Origin: CAG-791 sp963596015
Lineage (GTDB): Bacteria > Bacillota > Clostridia > Lachnospirales > Lachnospiraceae
DNA length: 61,929 nucleotides
NCBI GenBank assembly: GCA_963596015.1
Contig: CAVBJS010000010.1
Coordinates: 1 to 61,929 of the forward strand
Reading direction: 5' to 3'
Shown: piece by piece, positions 7,004-15,222 of the stretch
Layout of the letters: each line of letters begins with the position of its first letter
Position numbering within the stretch: the first letter of the stretch is position 1
Translations under genes and position numbers: made by a program
The notes under the pieces: generated by a model
Database searches by the model: none
Told to the model about the DNA's origin: nothing
Seen by the model: the letters and a program-made list of their open reading frames with translations, nothing else

Positions 7004-8599
7004 ATGATGACGATGGACTCTAATAGCGGATCGGTTTCCGGCCATCCGACAGAAAAGCAGTTTCAGAAAGGCCGGAGATTTTCTAAGTTATGGAAACTGC
7101 TGCGGAAGATCTGGCTGCGTATTTCATCCTTTCACAGACGCAGTAACCAACATTTCGCCAACAGATATTCGGATTTACAGTTTGTATCCATTTCTCTCGG
7201 AGTGGTTCTTTTTCTTGCTGTCATTATGCTTTATGTTCCCTCGTTTCTGGGGGTTGCTAACGATGGTACCATAACCCGTACCATGCAGAACGCCGGGCTT
7301 TCCTATCTTGAGAAGGATGTTTCCAACGGAAACGACTTCTTTACAAGAGTCTACCAATCCGGCTATGCAAGCACAGATGATCATTCGTTTCAATTACTTC
7401 TGATCCGGCTTGCCCGGATGATAGATAATCTTTTTACCAATGATCAAATCTTTGATGTCCGTTTTCTTTCACTGCTCTACGTAATTCTGGCATTGCCTGC
7501 ATGGGGGCTGCTGTTTTATTCCGTTATTTCCCGTGCCAGTCTCTTTGTGGAGAAGTGCGTGCTTTCCGGTCTGTGCGTATTGATCTTTGCGGATGTTTCT
7601 TATATCACCTATTTCAATTCACTTTACCCGGAAGCGATCTATTTCATTGGTCTTTCCTATGTGTTTGGCGGCTGCATGATGCTGCAGCGTTCTTCCCGAT
7701 TGGCACCCTTGTATTGGCTGGCGCTGGTCATGGGGACCTGGATGCTCTGTTCCACGCGCAGTCATGCCGGCGTCATTGGCTTTATCGTAGCACTGTTCTG
7801 TATTACGCAGCTGCGATTAAGTGAAAGCGCTCTTGGCAGGATCGGGATCTCTCTTACTGCCACAGTTGCTTTGATCGCAGGCTTTTGCAGTTTTACCTTT
7901 GTTGAATCGGATTTCGATGTTACCAGCCGGGTACATGCAATGACGCGCGGTGTGCTGCTGCAAGCTTCCGAACCGGAAGAGACACTGCAGGAATTCGGCA
8001 TCAACGGTTCCTATGCGCTGTTAGCAGACGCTTCTCTCTACGACCAGTATTCGCTGACGGAAGAGAGCGAATATTATCTGCAGAATGGCTTTCTGGATCA
8101 CTATACTACCAGGGATATCGCCCTGTATTATCTGCAGCACCCGGGATCCATGTTTTCCATGCTGGATCTGGGGGTAAGGTCCTCCGTCAATCTGCGCCGG
8201 GAATACTGCGGTAATTACGAGAACTCTACGGGAATGCCGGCGCGGGGCAAAAGTATCTTCTTTGCCGCGTACAGTATCTTTAAGTCTCGCTCCCTGCCAC
8301 AGACCATCGCCTTCCCTATTCTGCTGATCGTCGTATGTGCGGTGATGTCCCGCAGTGGATGGTGGCGTCAAAAAGAGCCGGATCGTTTTTATTATGTCTA
8401 CATCTGCACGACGATGACCGCTACAGCTATCATTGTGGTGCATCTGGCGGAGGTGATCTTTTTCAGTGGAGATGCACAGCTGACCCAGTATAATTTTATT
8501 GCCGGCTTCAGTCTGGATTGTCTGATGCTGTTCACTATTGCAGAGCTTCTGCATAAACTGAACATTCTGGAGGAAACGCAGTCTGCATCGAAGTCGTAA
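7004..8599 (+). CDS. Polytopic membrane protein, possible glycan-biosynthesis transferase (WsfD-like)
   Basis: 531 residues: a basic cytosolic N-tail (1-60), then about ten membrane segments with a large outer loop in the middle. An early external motif NDGTITRTMQNAGL and the loop pattern ending YYLQHPGSM recur in both halves of the 1017-residue protein at 16369, so the three modules are homologous. The acidic motif after the first helix resembles GT-C transferases using lipid-linked sugars, and the architecture resembles proteins annotated as hexose transferase WsfD; this is recalled, not tested. The start ATG 7004 follows ACCTGGAG; ATG 7007 is equally possible. The stop codon lies inside the first multi-hairpin leader element. 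Confidence 0.6.
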   Translation: MMTMDSNSGSVSGHPTEKQFQKGRRFSKLWKLLRKIWLRISSFHRRSNQHFANRYSDLQFVSISLGVVLFLAVIMLYVPSFLGVANDGTITRTMQNAGLSYLEKDVSNGNDFFTRVYQSGYASTDDHSFQLLLIRLARMIDNLFTNDQIFDVRFLSLLYVILALPAWGLLFYSVISRASLFVEKCVLSGLCVLIFADVSYITYFNSLYPEAIYFIGLSYVFGGCMMLQRSSRLAPLYWLALVMGTWMLCSTRSHAGVIGFIVALFCITQLRLSESALGRIGISLTATVALIAGFCSFTFVESDFDVTSRVHAMTRGVLLQASEPEETLQEFGINGSYALLADASLYDQYSLTEESEYYLQNGFLDHYTTRDIALYYLQHPGSMFSMLDLGVRSSVNLRREYCGNYENSTGMPARGKSIFFAAYSIFKSRSLPQTIAFPILLIVVCAVMSRSGWWRQKEPDRFYYVYICTTMTATAIIVVHLAEVIFFSGDAQLTQYNFIAGFSLDCLMLFTIAELLHKLNILEETQSASKS

Positions 8600-8702
8600 A
8601 CGACATCGAAGCCGTAAACGACTTCGATGAGGGATCACATCGGAGAATTCGCCTGCGCGAAATTCTCCTCGTGTTGCCGCAGACAGGCTGCGGCAAGGAA
8701 GG
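8586..8702 (+). repeat. Multi-hairpin leader element, copy 1 (hairpins B, C, D)
   Basis: Hairpin B: CATCGAAGTCG (8586-8596) with CGACTTCGATG (8619-8629). Hairpin C: 8642-8668, GGAGAATT pairing with AATTCTCC around GCCTGCGC. Hairpin D: TTGCCGCAG (8674-8682) with CTGCGGCAA (8688-8696), then GGAAGG. It overlaps the last codons and stop of the preceding gene and is followed immediately by copy 2, not by a gene. Confidence 0.85.
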
Positions 8703-8705
8703 AAA

Positions 8706-8843
8706 AATCTGATAGAAATGCTTGATAGCATTTCTGTCAGATTGCATCGATGTCGTAAACGACATCGATGAAGGATCACATCGGAGAATTCGCCTGCGCG
8801 AAATTCTCCTCGTGTTGCCGCAGACAAGCTGCGGCAAGGAAGG
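8706..8843 (+). repeat. Multi-hairpin leader element, copy 2 (complete A-B-C-D)
   Basis: A: 8706-8721 with 8728-8743 (core AGAAATGC/GCATTTCT). B: CATCGATGTCG (8745-8755) with CGACATCGATG (8760-8770). C: 8783-8809. D: 8815-8837. It ends in AAGGAAGG, which is the ribosome site of the GGDEF-like gene starting at 8849. The segment from GGATCACAT through hairpin D is nearly identical to copy 1. Confidence 0.9.
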
Positions 8844-8848
8844 TAAAA

Positions 8849-9748
8849 ATGAAGATGAAAATGGTTCATGTCCGGGAATTGCAAAAAAGTGTTTCGAAGC
8901 GCCGGCGAAGCGGTCTGGCACAGGATCTCGGCCTGTTGGTATTTCTGTTTGCGCAGTTGGTCGCCGCGCTGGTGATCGCATTTTGTGACGAGTCTCATCG
9001 TGTGGAGTACGTGACACTGTTTGCTGTGATGTCAGCCGCTTCCCTGCTGGCCGCCTACCGTTTTCGGTATCTCGCTGCCGGGCTGACCGGTCTGCAGTTA
9101 CTCACCTTTACGGTTTATTCTTTGTTTCGGGCATTGGTACAAAGCGTCGCTATTGTTCCGATGGACTATGTGTGGGCGTTCCTGCCCTTGCTCTCATTGT
9201 TAGGCATCCAGCTTTTCACCCATGAAATGTACAAGATCGAGCAGGTTAACGAGATGCTGAACGAGCAGATGGAATCAGTCGTGCTGCTGGATCCTCTTAC
9301 CGGTCTGTACAATCTGCGCGCTCTTTATATCGATCTGCAGCGCCAGATGGCCTTTAGTTCCCGCAACAAGACAGCGATCAGTCTGATGGTGGTCCGTCTG
9401 CGCTATGCGGATGAATTACACAGTCTGCTAACTCAAAAACATTTTGATATGCTGGTGCAGCGTTTGGCAGAATTGCTCTCCGACGCGGTCCGTCTGGAGG
9501 ATCGCTGTTATACCGTAGAACCGCAGAACGGCGAATTTGCCATTCTGCTCACCTGCGATAAAGCCGGTTCCGACGTAGTGCGAAAACGTATTGAGGCGGC
9601 CTGTGCGGAGAGGAATGCTTTTTCCGGCATTGTGGACAAAGCTATCCGGACAGATCTGCGTATTGCCTGCGTGGAATATGATGAGAGTATTTCCAACGCC
9701 ATCGAATTCAAGCACAAGGTTGACAGTGAGATGCAGTATGATGTATAA
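8849..9748 (+). CDS. Membrane protein with degenerate GGDEF domain, probable c-di-GMP effector (PelD-like role)
   Basis: 299 residues. Four hydrophobic segments (about 25-125) precede a short linker and a GGDEF-fold domain starting LLDPLTGLYNLRALYIDL. The catalytic GGDEF signature is replaced by PQNGEF, so cyclase activity is unlikely, but an RxxD motif (RLED) precedes it by the approximate distance of the I-site that binds c-di-GMP. This architecture, TM segments plus inactive GGDEF, is that of PelD, which activates a polysaccharide synthase on binding c-di-GMP. ATG 8849 is chosen since AAGGAAGG of the leader element precedes it; an upstream in-frame ATG (8768) lies inside the element. It overlaps the next gene by 11 bases. 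Confidence 0.75.
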   Translation: MKMKMVHVRELQKSVSKRRRSGLAQDLGLLVFLFAQLVAALVIAFCDESHRVEYVTLFAVMSAASLLAAYRFRYLAAGLTGLQLLTFTVYSLFRALVQSVAIVPMDYVWAFLPLLSLLGIQLFTHEMYKIEQVNEMLNEQMESVVLLDPLTGLYNLRALYIDLQRQMAFSSRNKTAISLMVVRLRYADELHSLLTQKHFDMLVQRLAELLSDAVRLEDRCYTVEPQNGEFAILLTCDKAGSDVVRKRIEAACAERNAFSGIVDKAIRTDLRIACVEYDESISNAIEFKHKVDSEMQYDV

Positions 9749-11369
9749 ACGATTCAAGATTTTGCTGACAGTACTGCTGTTTATGCTGCTGTCCATGCCG
9801 GTTTTGGCCGCATCACCGGAGGATTCCTTGCCCGGCGATGCTGATATTCTGCTGCTGCATGAGGAACAGGTTACCGATGAGCAGCTGGAGAGTATGCGCC
9901 TTCTGGCGGACATAGCTACCGCTTTGGGTAAGAGCATGGAACTGGGCACCCCGGAGCAGGCCAGTGGTCTTTACAGTCATTACAGTCTTATTCTCTGTTA
10001 CGATATGAAACAGGATGCTTCTCTGGCACAGACGCTGGTGCAAAGCGGCACCAGACTGATGGTGCTGGGCGGTGACCTTCTGCCGGACTGTTTGCGTGCC
10101 GGCGGTTCCACCCAGACCGTATCGGTTGCGGATTGTTCCGGCACAAACGGCGTGTTGCGATTCTGCTTTTTCAGCCAGCAGGAATATGAGTCTATCGTTT
10201 CTCTGCCGGAGCATCTTTATACGGTTGATGCCGAATATGAAAGCGGCTCGCTGGAAACCAACGAGCAGAGCTATCTGTTCTGCGTTCAAAGTGCCGGCAT
10301 CCGTTATATTCCGCTGACTGATTTTGGCGAAGATCTTGCCCGCGCTGCGCTGATGCAGGAGATTTCCGACTGGTTGTGGGAGTATTCCGGTTATCCGCCG
10401 CAAAAAGGACAGTACCTGGTGCTGGATGAGGTTTATTCATACATGCCTGCGCAGGATCTTCTGGATCGTGTGGAACTGTTTGTACAGGCAAAGCTTTCCT
10501 TTGTGATCTCCGTCATGCCTATTTATCAGAATGCGGATTTTCCGGCAATGCAGCAGTTCTGCGAGGTACTGCGTTATGCGCAGGCCAATGGCGGTTCGGT
10601 GATCCTGCATACCCCTATCCTGCGTTCTGATGTGAGCAGTCAGGAGGATTTCAATGCAGTGACCACCACGGTGCTGGAAAATTATACATCCCGTGGCGTT
10701 TATCCGTTGGGATTTGATGTCCCTTACAGTTGGACATGGAATACTGACGCACTGGAATGGATGAAGCGTTCCCGTACGATCTTTGTTCACGCTGATACCG
10801 ATACGCCGGATTTCACGCGGGATACGCATCAGAATCTTCTCTATTACAGTTACAATGCGTTGGTGCTGCCGGCCCTGGCGCTGGATGATGGGGGCGAAAA
10901 CAGTGTTCTGCAATTTTCCGCAGCGCAGCGGATCCCTGTAAGTACCTCTGTAGAACAGTTGCAGGCCATACTTGACACCGCGCAAAACAACAGTAGTTCT
11001 TATTACAGTTTGTGGGACAGCGAGCAGTCCGTTTGGGCTGATTCGTTTCATCTGAGTTGGAAGAACAATGCTCTTACACTCAATGATACGCCATACAGTC
11101 TTACTTACACGCCGCAGGCCTATCCGGAGGATTACGATTACAAACGCAATACCCTGAAGCGTTTTACCGTAAGTATCCAGAATGAGAGCCATTTGCTGAT
11201 CGGGATAGTAACGGTAGTTGTTTTTCTGTTCATCCTTATGATCCTGTACGCGCGCCGACGGCAGCGACGGCATTTTTTATACCGTACAGATGAGAAGCCT
11301 TCTGTCCCGGAGTCGCCGGAGAAACCGGCATCGCACCAGAGTTATGGAGGAAAGCACTCATGTCATTGA
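9738..11369 (+). CDS. DUF2334-type (polysaccharide deacetylase-like) membrane-anchored protein
   Basis: 543 residues: signal/anchor (about 5-25), a large extracellular part, a membrane helix near 490-510 and a basic cytosolic tail. The middle contains YLVLDEVYSYMPAQDLLDRV and FVISVMPIYQNADFP, then GGSVILHTP and YPLGFDVPYSW, the order of motifs in DUF2334/deacetylase-like barrels. The usual Asp-Asp pair appears as Asp-Glu (LDEV), so metal-dependent deacetylase activity is uncertain. The start codon (ATG 9738 or 9741) lies within the end of the GGDEF-like gene, implying coupled translation. It also overlaps the synthase gene. A role in trimming or guiding the nascent polymer outside the membrane is inferred from context. 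Confidence 0.7.
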   Translation: MMYKRFKILLTVLLFMLLSMPVLAASPEDSLPGDADILLLHEEQVTDEQLESMRLLADIATALGKSMELGTPEQASGLYSHYSLILCYDMKQDASLAQTLVQSGTRLMVLGGDLLPDCLRAGGSTQTVSVADCSGTNGVLRFCFFSQQEYESIVSLPEHLYTVDAEYESGSLETNEQSYLFCVQSAGIRYIPLTDFGEDLARAALMQEISDWLWEYSGYPPQKGQYLVLDEVYSYMPAQDLLDRVELFVQAKLSFVISVMPIYQNADFPAMQQFCEVLRYAQANGGSVILHTPILRSDVSSQEDFNAVTTTVLENYTSRGVYPLGFDVPYSWTWNTDALEWMKRSRTIFVHADTDTPDFTRDTHQNLLYYSYNALVLPALALDDGGENSVLQFSAAQRIPVSTSVEQLQAILDTAQNNSSSYYSLWDSEQSVWADSFHLSWKNNALTLNDTPYSLTYTPQAYPEDYDYKRNTLKRFTVSIQNESHLLIGIVTVVVFLFILMILYARRRQRRHFLYRTDEKPSVPESPEKPASHQSYGGKHSCH

Positions 11370-12682
11370 TCGACGGTCTTTCACTATACGCCATCTGTGC
11401 CATCTGGTCGCTGATGATCCTGAATGTGATCCTTTCGATCGGTGGGTTTATTCACTATATGCGGGTGGAAAAGGACGGTGGGCATGTGCCGTTGGATGAA
11501 TATCCCATGGTCAGTATTCTGGTCCCGGCGCACAATGAGAGCATCGTGATCTCCCGCACTGTACGCGCACTGCTGAACTTTGATTATCCACAGGATAAGT
11601 ACGAGATCATCGTAGTCAACGATAATTCCACCGATGATACGGAGCAGAAGTTACAGGAGATCCAGCGAGAGTTCCCAAATCGGCGGCTGATGGTGGTTTC
11701 CACAGACAACGTGGTAGGCGGCAGCGGTAAATCCAACGCACTGAATATCGGCTTTACGCTGTCCACGGGCAGCGTGATCGCGATCTACGATGCTGACAAT
11801 ACACCGGAGCCGCAGGCGTTGCGCATCCTTGTGGAGAATCTGATGGCTGACCCTAAACGGGGAGCGGTGATCGGAAAGTTCCGCACACGTAACCGCAATG
11901 CCACCATTCTCACCCGTTTTGTCAACATAGAGACACTGGCATACCAGTGCATGAATCAGGCCGGGCGCTATTTTTTCTTTAAACTGTGTACGATCCCCGG
12001 TACGAATTATGTCATCCGACGCAGTATCATCGAGGAGATCGGCGGCTGGGATCCGAAGGCGCTGTCAGAAGACACAGAGATCAGTTTTCGGCTATATCGG
12101 ATGGGGTACTACATCCAGCATATGCCCATGTCTGTCACCTGGGAACAGGAACCGCATCTTCTGCCGGTCTGGTTCCGACAACGCACACGCTGGGCCAAAG
12201 GTAATCTGTATGTTTTGATAAAAAACTTCAAGTATACCTTTGATCCCCACGCCGGAAAAATGCGACTGGATGTTATCTATTACCTTATTGTTTATCTGAT
12301 GATGCTCTCCGCGTTGGTGATCTCGGATATAATCTTCTTTACAGGCATTTTGGGTTTCACCCATGTCACACTGGGCGGATTTTCTACGTTGCTCTGGATG
12401 ATGGCCATCCTTGTATTTGTGGTCAACATCATGTTGACCCTTGTCACCGAGAAGAACGAATTCACATTGGAATCCGCCGTGCTGGCGCTGCTGATGCTGT
12501 TTACCTATTCCAAGCTTTGGGTGTTCGTGGTAGTCCGAGGACTATGGCTGAGCATTATGGATGCTGTCAACGGCAAAAAAGTGGTGTGGGATAAAACGGT
12601 GCGCTATGAAGAAAAGGCTTCTGACGAAGCCGATGACGTTGCATTGGAAGAATTGATCAATACCGGTCGTCATAAAAAATGA
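11360..12682 (+). CDS. Processive family-2 glycosyltransferase (BcsA/PgaC-like polysaccharide synthase)
   Basis: 440 residues: N-terminal helix (about 8-32), cytosolic GT-A domain, then three to four C-terminal membrane helices. Synthase motifs are all present: VVNDNSTDDT, the DxD at 144-146 (YDADN), SEDTE at 236-240 containing the catalytic base, and QRTRW at 274-278, which grips the polymer end. There is no PilZ domain, so c-di-GMP control, if any, must come from a partner such as the GGDEF-like protein upstream. GGAGG precedes the ATG, which overlaps the preceding gene by 10 bases. A BcsB-like gene follows. The sugar is unknown: cellulose, poly-GlcNAc or a ManNAc-containing polymer all fit. 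Confidence 0.9.
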   Translation: MSLIDGLSLYAICAIWSLMILNVILSIGGFIHYMRVEKDGGHVPLDEYPMVSILVPAHNESIVISRTVRALLNFDYPQDKYEIIVVNDNSTDDTEQKLQEIQREFPNRRLMVVSTDNVVGGSGKSNALNIGFTLSTGSVIAIYDADNTPEPQALRILVENLMADPKRGAVIGKFRTRNRNATILTRFVNIETLAYQCMNQAGRYFFFKLCTIPGTNYVIRRSIIEEIGGWDPKALSEDTEISFRLYRMGYYIQHMPMSVTWEQEPHLLPVWFRQRTRWAKGNLYVLIKNFKYTFDPHAGKMRLDVIYYLIVYLMMLSALVISDIIFFTGILGFTHVTLGGFSTLLWMMAILVFVVNIMLTLVTEKNEFTLESAVLALLMLFTYSKLWVFVVVRGLWLSIMDAVNGKKVVWDKTVRYEEKASDEADDVALEELINTGRHKK

Positions 12683-12723
12683 TCCGGATTTAAGAAGTCT
12701 TAAAAGGGAGGGGGAAATTCGAT

Positions 12724-15207
12724 ATGTTCCACTTCAAACGGGCAGCTGTGATCTGCCTTTGTACAATATTACTTGCAGCCAATGTGCTGCCTCTTACTGC
12801 AGAAGCGGCTACACGCTCCACTAAGCAGTCAAAGGTTCAGCAGGAACAGGCCGGACTGGATGCGTCGGAGGCAGCGAACGCTGCGGATACATCGAAAAAC
12901 GCAGACGCAGCGAACGCTGCGGATACGTCGAAAAACGCGGAGGCAGCGAACGCCTCGGATACATCGAAAAATGCAGACGCAGCGAACGCTGCGGATACGT
13001 CGAAAAATGCAAAGGCATCGAAAGATCAAAATGCAGCGAACGATCCGAATGCATCGGATGAGCAGCCGGATGAAACTACGTCTGAAAATGGTGAGGATGA
13101 GGATACACTGCAGCGTGCCACCGGTGAGGAACTGATAGATGCTGTAATGAGTACCGATCCGGAAGACGCGGGTGAACCCATCACGGAGGAGCCCCAGTAT
13201 CCGCCGGCGCCTTATGTCAAGGAATTCAACTATAGTGAAGATGTTGTGTTCAGCGGCATTTTTGAGACGGATCAGTTCTATTTCCGGGTGCGCAACTACT
13301 GGGATACCCAGTATGCGTATGCCCGCGTGCAGTTCACACTGAGTCAGCTGATCAACGATGGGCCTGCTTCACTTACTTTTTCTGTGAACAATGAGCCTAT
13401 CTATTCCTGCAAGGTGGATTATCAAGACGGTCGTGAGCAGATCGTCTACGTTCCCATCCCGGTGGATATGCTCAATGCCGGGTACAACAGCTTCGGCGTT
13501 ACCGGCTATGTGCGCATTTACGATGAGGAAGGCTGTATTGACGACCTGACCGGCGCGAACTGGGTCCGGCTGGAGAAGAGCTCCTTTGTGGCCGTCGGCT
13601 ATGACATCGAGGATCCCCAGAACCTGATCTCCTGGTATCCCTATCCCTATCTCTCTACGACTGATGACTCCGGCAGTCAAACTGCAGTGGCAACCTCGGA
13701 TGCGATCAACGAAGAGGAGCTTGCTGCCGCTTTGCTGCTTCGTGCTGATCTTTCTGCCGAAACGGACAGCGAGGATAATATTACCTTGACTACCGTCAGC
13801 AGTGCAGCTGCAAGTCCCAAGAAGGTGATAGTCAGTCTGCTGAGCAATCTGCCGGCTGAGTACCGTTCCCTGTTGCCGGCCGATGCAGGCGATCTGAGTG
13901 ACCGTGCCGTGATTGTGAGTGCAGGAAGCGGCGATGACCGTACCCTGCTGGTTACCTCCGCAGACGGCGATTGCCTGATGGAAGCTGCTATGCTGTTGGT
14001 AGATGACAGTCGTGTAACGCAGGAAGACCACTCCGTAGCCTACGTGGAAAAGGATGCTTCTCAATTGATGTTCGATGCCATTTCCTACACGGACAGCAAT
14101 GCGGCTTATACCCTGACCAGTCTGGCGGGAGACGGCCTGAGTTATGTGGGACCCTTCCATCAGAAGCAGACGATCTATCTGCCGTTTTCCGGTGGCTATG
14201 TACTGTCCGGCACAGGTAAGATCGACCTTTCGTTCCGATACAGCGAAAACCTGGACTTTGATCGTTCTCTTATCACGGTTTACTGGGGAGATACGCCTGT
14301 TGCCAGTAAGAAACTGACCAAGGAAAACGCAGGCGGCGATACTTTAAGCTTTTCCCTGCCTGCTGATGTGCTGGGGGCTACGGCGAACTCGATTCAGATC
14401 GCATTTGATCTGGAACTTCCGGACCTGTTCTGCACGCCGCGGATGGATGAAATGCCGTGGGCTTATGTCGCTGAGACATCCACCTTCTATCTGCCGGTTG
14501 GCAAAACCGGTACGCTCTCCTTCGACAATCAGCCCGCACCGTTCGAGCTGAGCAACCGTTTCAATGAAGTGACGGTTGTCATCCCGGACAATATCACCTC
14601 TGCAGAGATGAATACGTTGGGACAGGTGGTTGCATTGTATGGTGTCAACATCAGCGCTTATGGCAGTATCCAGGTGGCACGCGCCAGCCAGTTTGACGGC
14701 AGCAGCACCGACCGCAACCTCATCGTGCTGGGAACTTATCAGGATAATGCACTGCTGCGTACACTGAACGAAAGTCTTTCGTTCCGATACACGGAGAGCG
14801 GTACAAGTTTTGCCAGCAACAGCAGTCAGATACTGTCAGAGGAATTTGCTTCCCGCATCGGTGTGATGCAGCTGCTGCAGTCTCCGTACGGAGAGGATCG
14901 TGCCCTGTTGGCAGTCTGCGCTGCAAACGATGATGCCATGAAGCTGATAGACACCTATCTCCGCAAGGATTCCGACACATGGAAGTTGACGGATGATGCC
15001 GTGGTATTTGATCCGAACGGGGAGATCCGCACCTATAAGTTCCTGGATGCATCTTCGGTACAGACGCCGGATCTGAAGCAGTTCATTGAAAACAATAAAG
15101 ATACGGTCATGTTCACGGTAGTGGCGATCTCGGCCATGTTGTTGCTCTTATTGGGTGTTATCCTGATCTTGATCCGCATCTACCTGGCACGTCGGAAGGA
15201 TAAATAA
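12724..15207 (+). CDS. BcsB-like synthase-associated extracellular protein
   Basis: 827 residues: signal peptide ending near LTAEAA, a low-complexity linker (about 30-150) with four 12-residue repeats, a beta-rich extracellular body, and one C-terminal helix (about 792-818) followed by RRKDK. The start of the body, FSGIFETDQFYFRV and later DDLTGANWVRLEKSS, resembles BcsB, the membrane-anchored partner that guides cellulose out of BcsA; further repeats of the fold are seen around ALYGVNISAYGSIQVA. Directly downstream of the synthase with a GGGAGGGGG site. Assignment rests on domain pattern and position, as BcsB sequence conservation is low. In a Gram-positive it would stand on the outer face and sit in the cell wall. 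Confidence 0.75.
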   Translation: MFHFKRAAVICLCTILLAANVLPLTAEAATRSTKQSKVQQEQAGLDASEAANAADTSKNADAANAADTSKNAEAANASDTSKNADAANAADTSKNAKASKDQNAANDPNASDEQPDETTSENGEDEDTLQRATGEELIDAVMSTDPEDAGEPITEEPQYPPAPYVKEFNYSEDVVFSGIFETDQFYFRVRNYWDTQYAYARVQFTLSQLINDGPASLTFSVNNEPIYSCKVDYQDGREQIVYVPIPVDMLNAGYNSFGVTGYVRIYDEEGCIDDLTGANWVRLEKSSFVAVGYDIEDPQNLISWYPYPYLSTTDDSGSQTAVATSDAINEEELAAALLLRADLSAETDSEDNITLTTVSSAAASPKKVIVSLLSNLPAEYRSLLPADAGDLSDRAVIVSAGSGDDRTLLVTSADGDCLMEAAMLLVDDSRVTQEDHSVAYVEKDASQLMFDAISYTDSNAAYTLTSLAGDGLSYVGPFHQKQTIYLPFSGGYVLSGTGKIDLSFRYSENLDFDRSLITVYWGDTPVASKKLTKENAGGDTLSFSLPADVLGATANSIQIAFDLELPDLFCTPRMDEMPWAYVAETSTFYLPVGKTGTLSFDNQPAPFELSNRFNEVTVVIPDNITSAEMNTLGQVVALYGVNISAYGSIQVARASQFDGSSTDRNLIVLGTYQDNALLRTLNESLSFRYTESGTSFASNSSQILSEEFASRIGVMQLLQSPYGEDRALLAVCAANDDAMKLIDTYLRKDSDTWKLTDDAVVFDPNGEIRTYKFLDASSVQTPDLKQFIENNKDTVMFTVVAISAMLLLLLGVILILIRIYLARRKDK
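12871..13014 (+). repeat. Four 36-bp in-frame tandem repeats in the BcsB-like gene
   Basis: Units begin GCAGCGAACGC and encode AANAADTSKNAD with minor variation, residues about 50-97. The repeats build an Ala/Asn/Asp/Ser/Lys-rich flexible spacer between signal peptide and body, and copy number is likely variable between strains. Confidence 0.9.
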
Positions 15208-15222
15208 GCGGGGGCGTATCTT

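Noticed and set aside
8768..8848. 27-residue upstream extension of the GGDEF-like gene (and similar extensions at 38830, 51273 and 54282)
   Set aside because: All start inside leader elements or neighbouring genes and have no ribosome site; each gene has a clear site just before a later ATG.
8021..9017. Long minus-strand open frames across the first leader elements and the end of the membrane gene
   Set aside because: They are antisense to well-supported genes, have no ribosome sites, and owe their length to the repeated hairpins.
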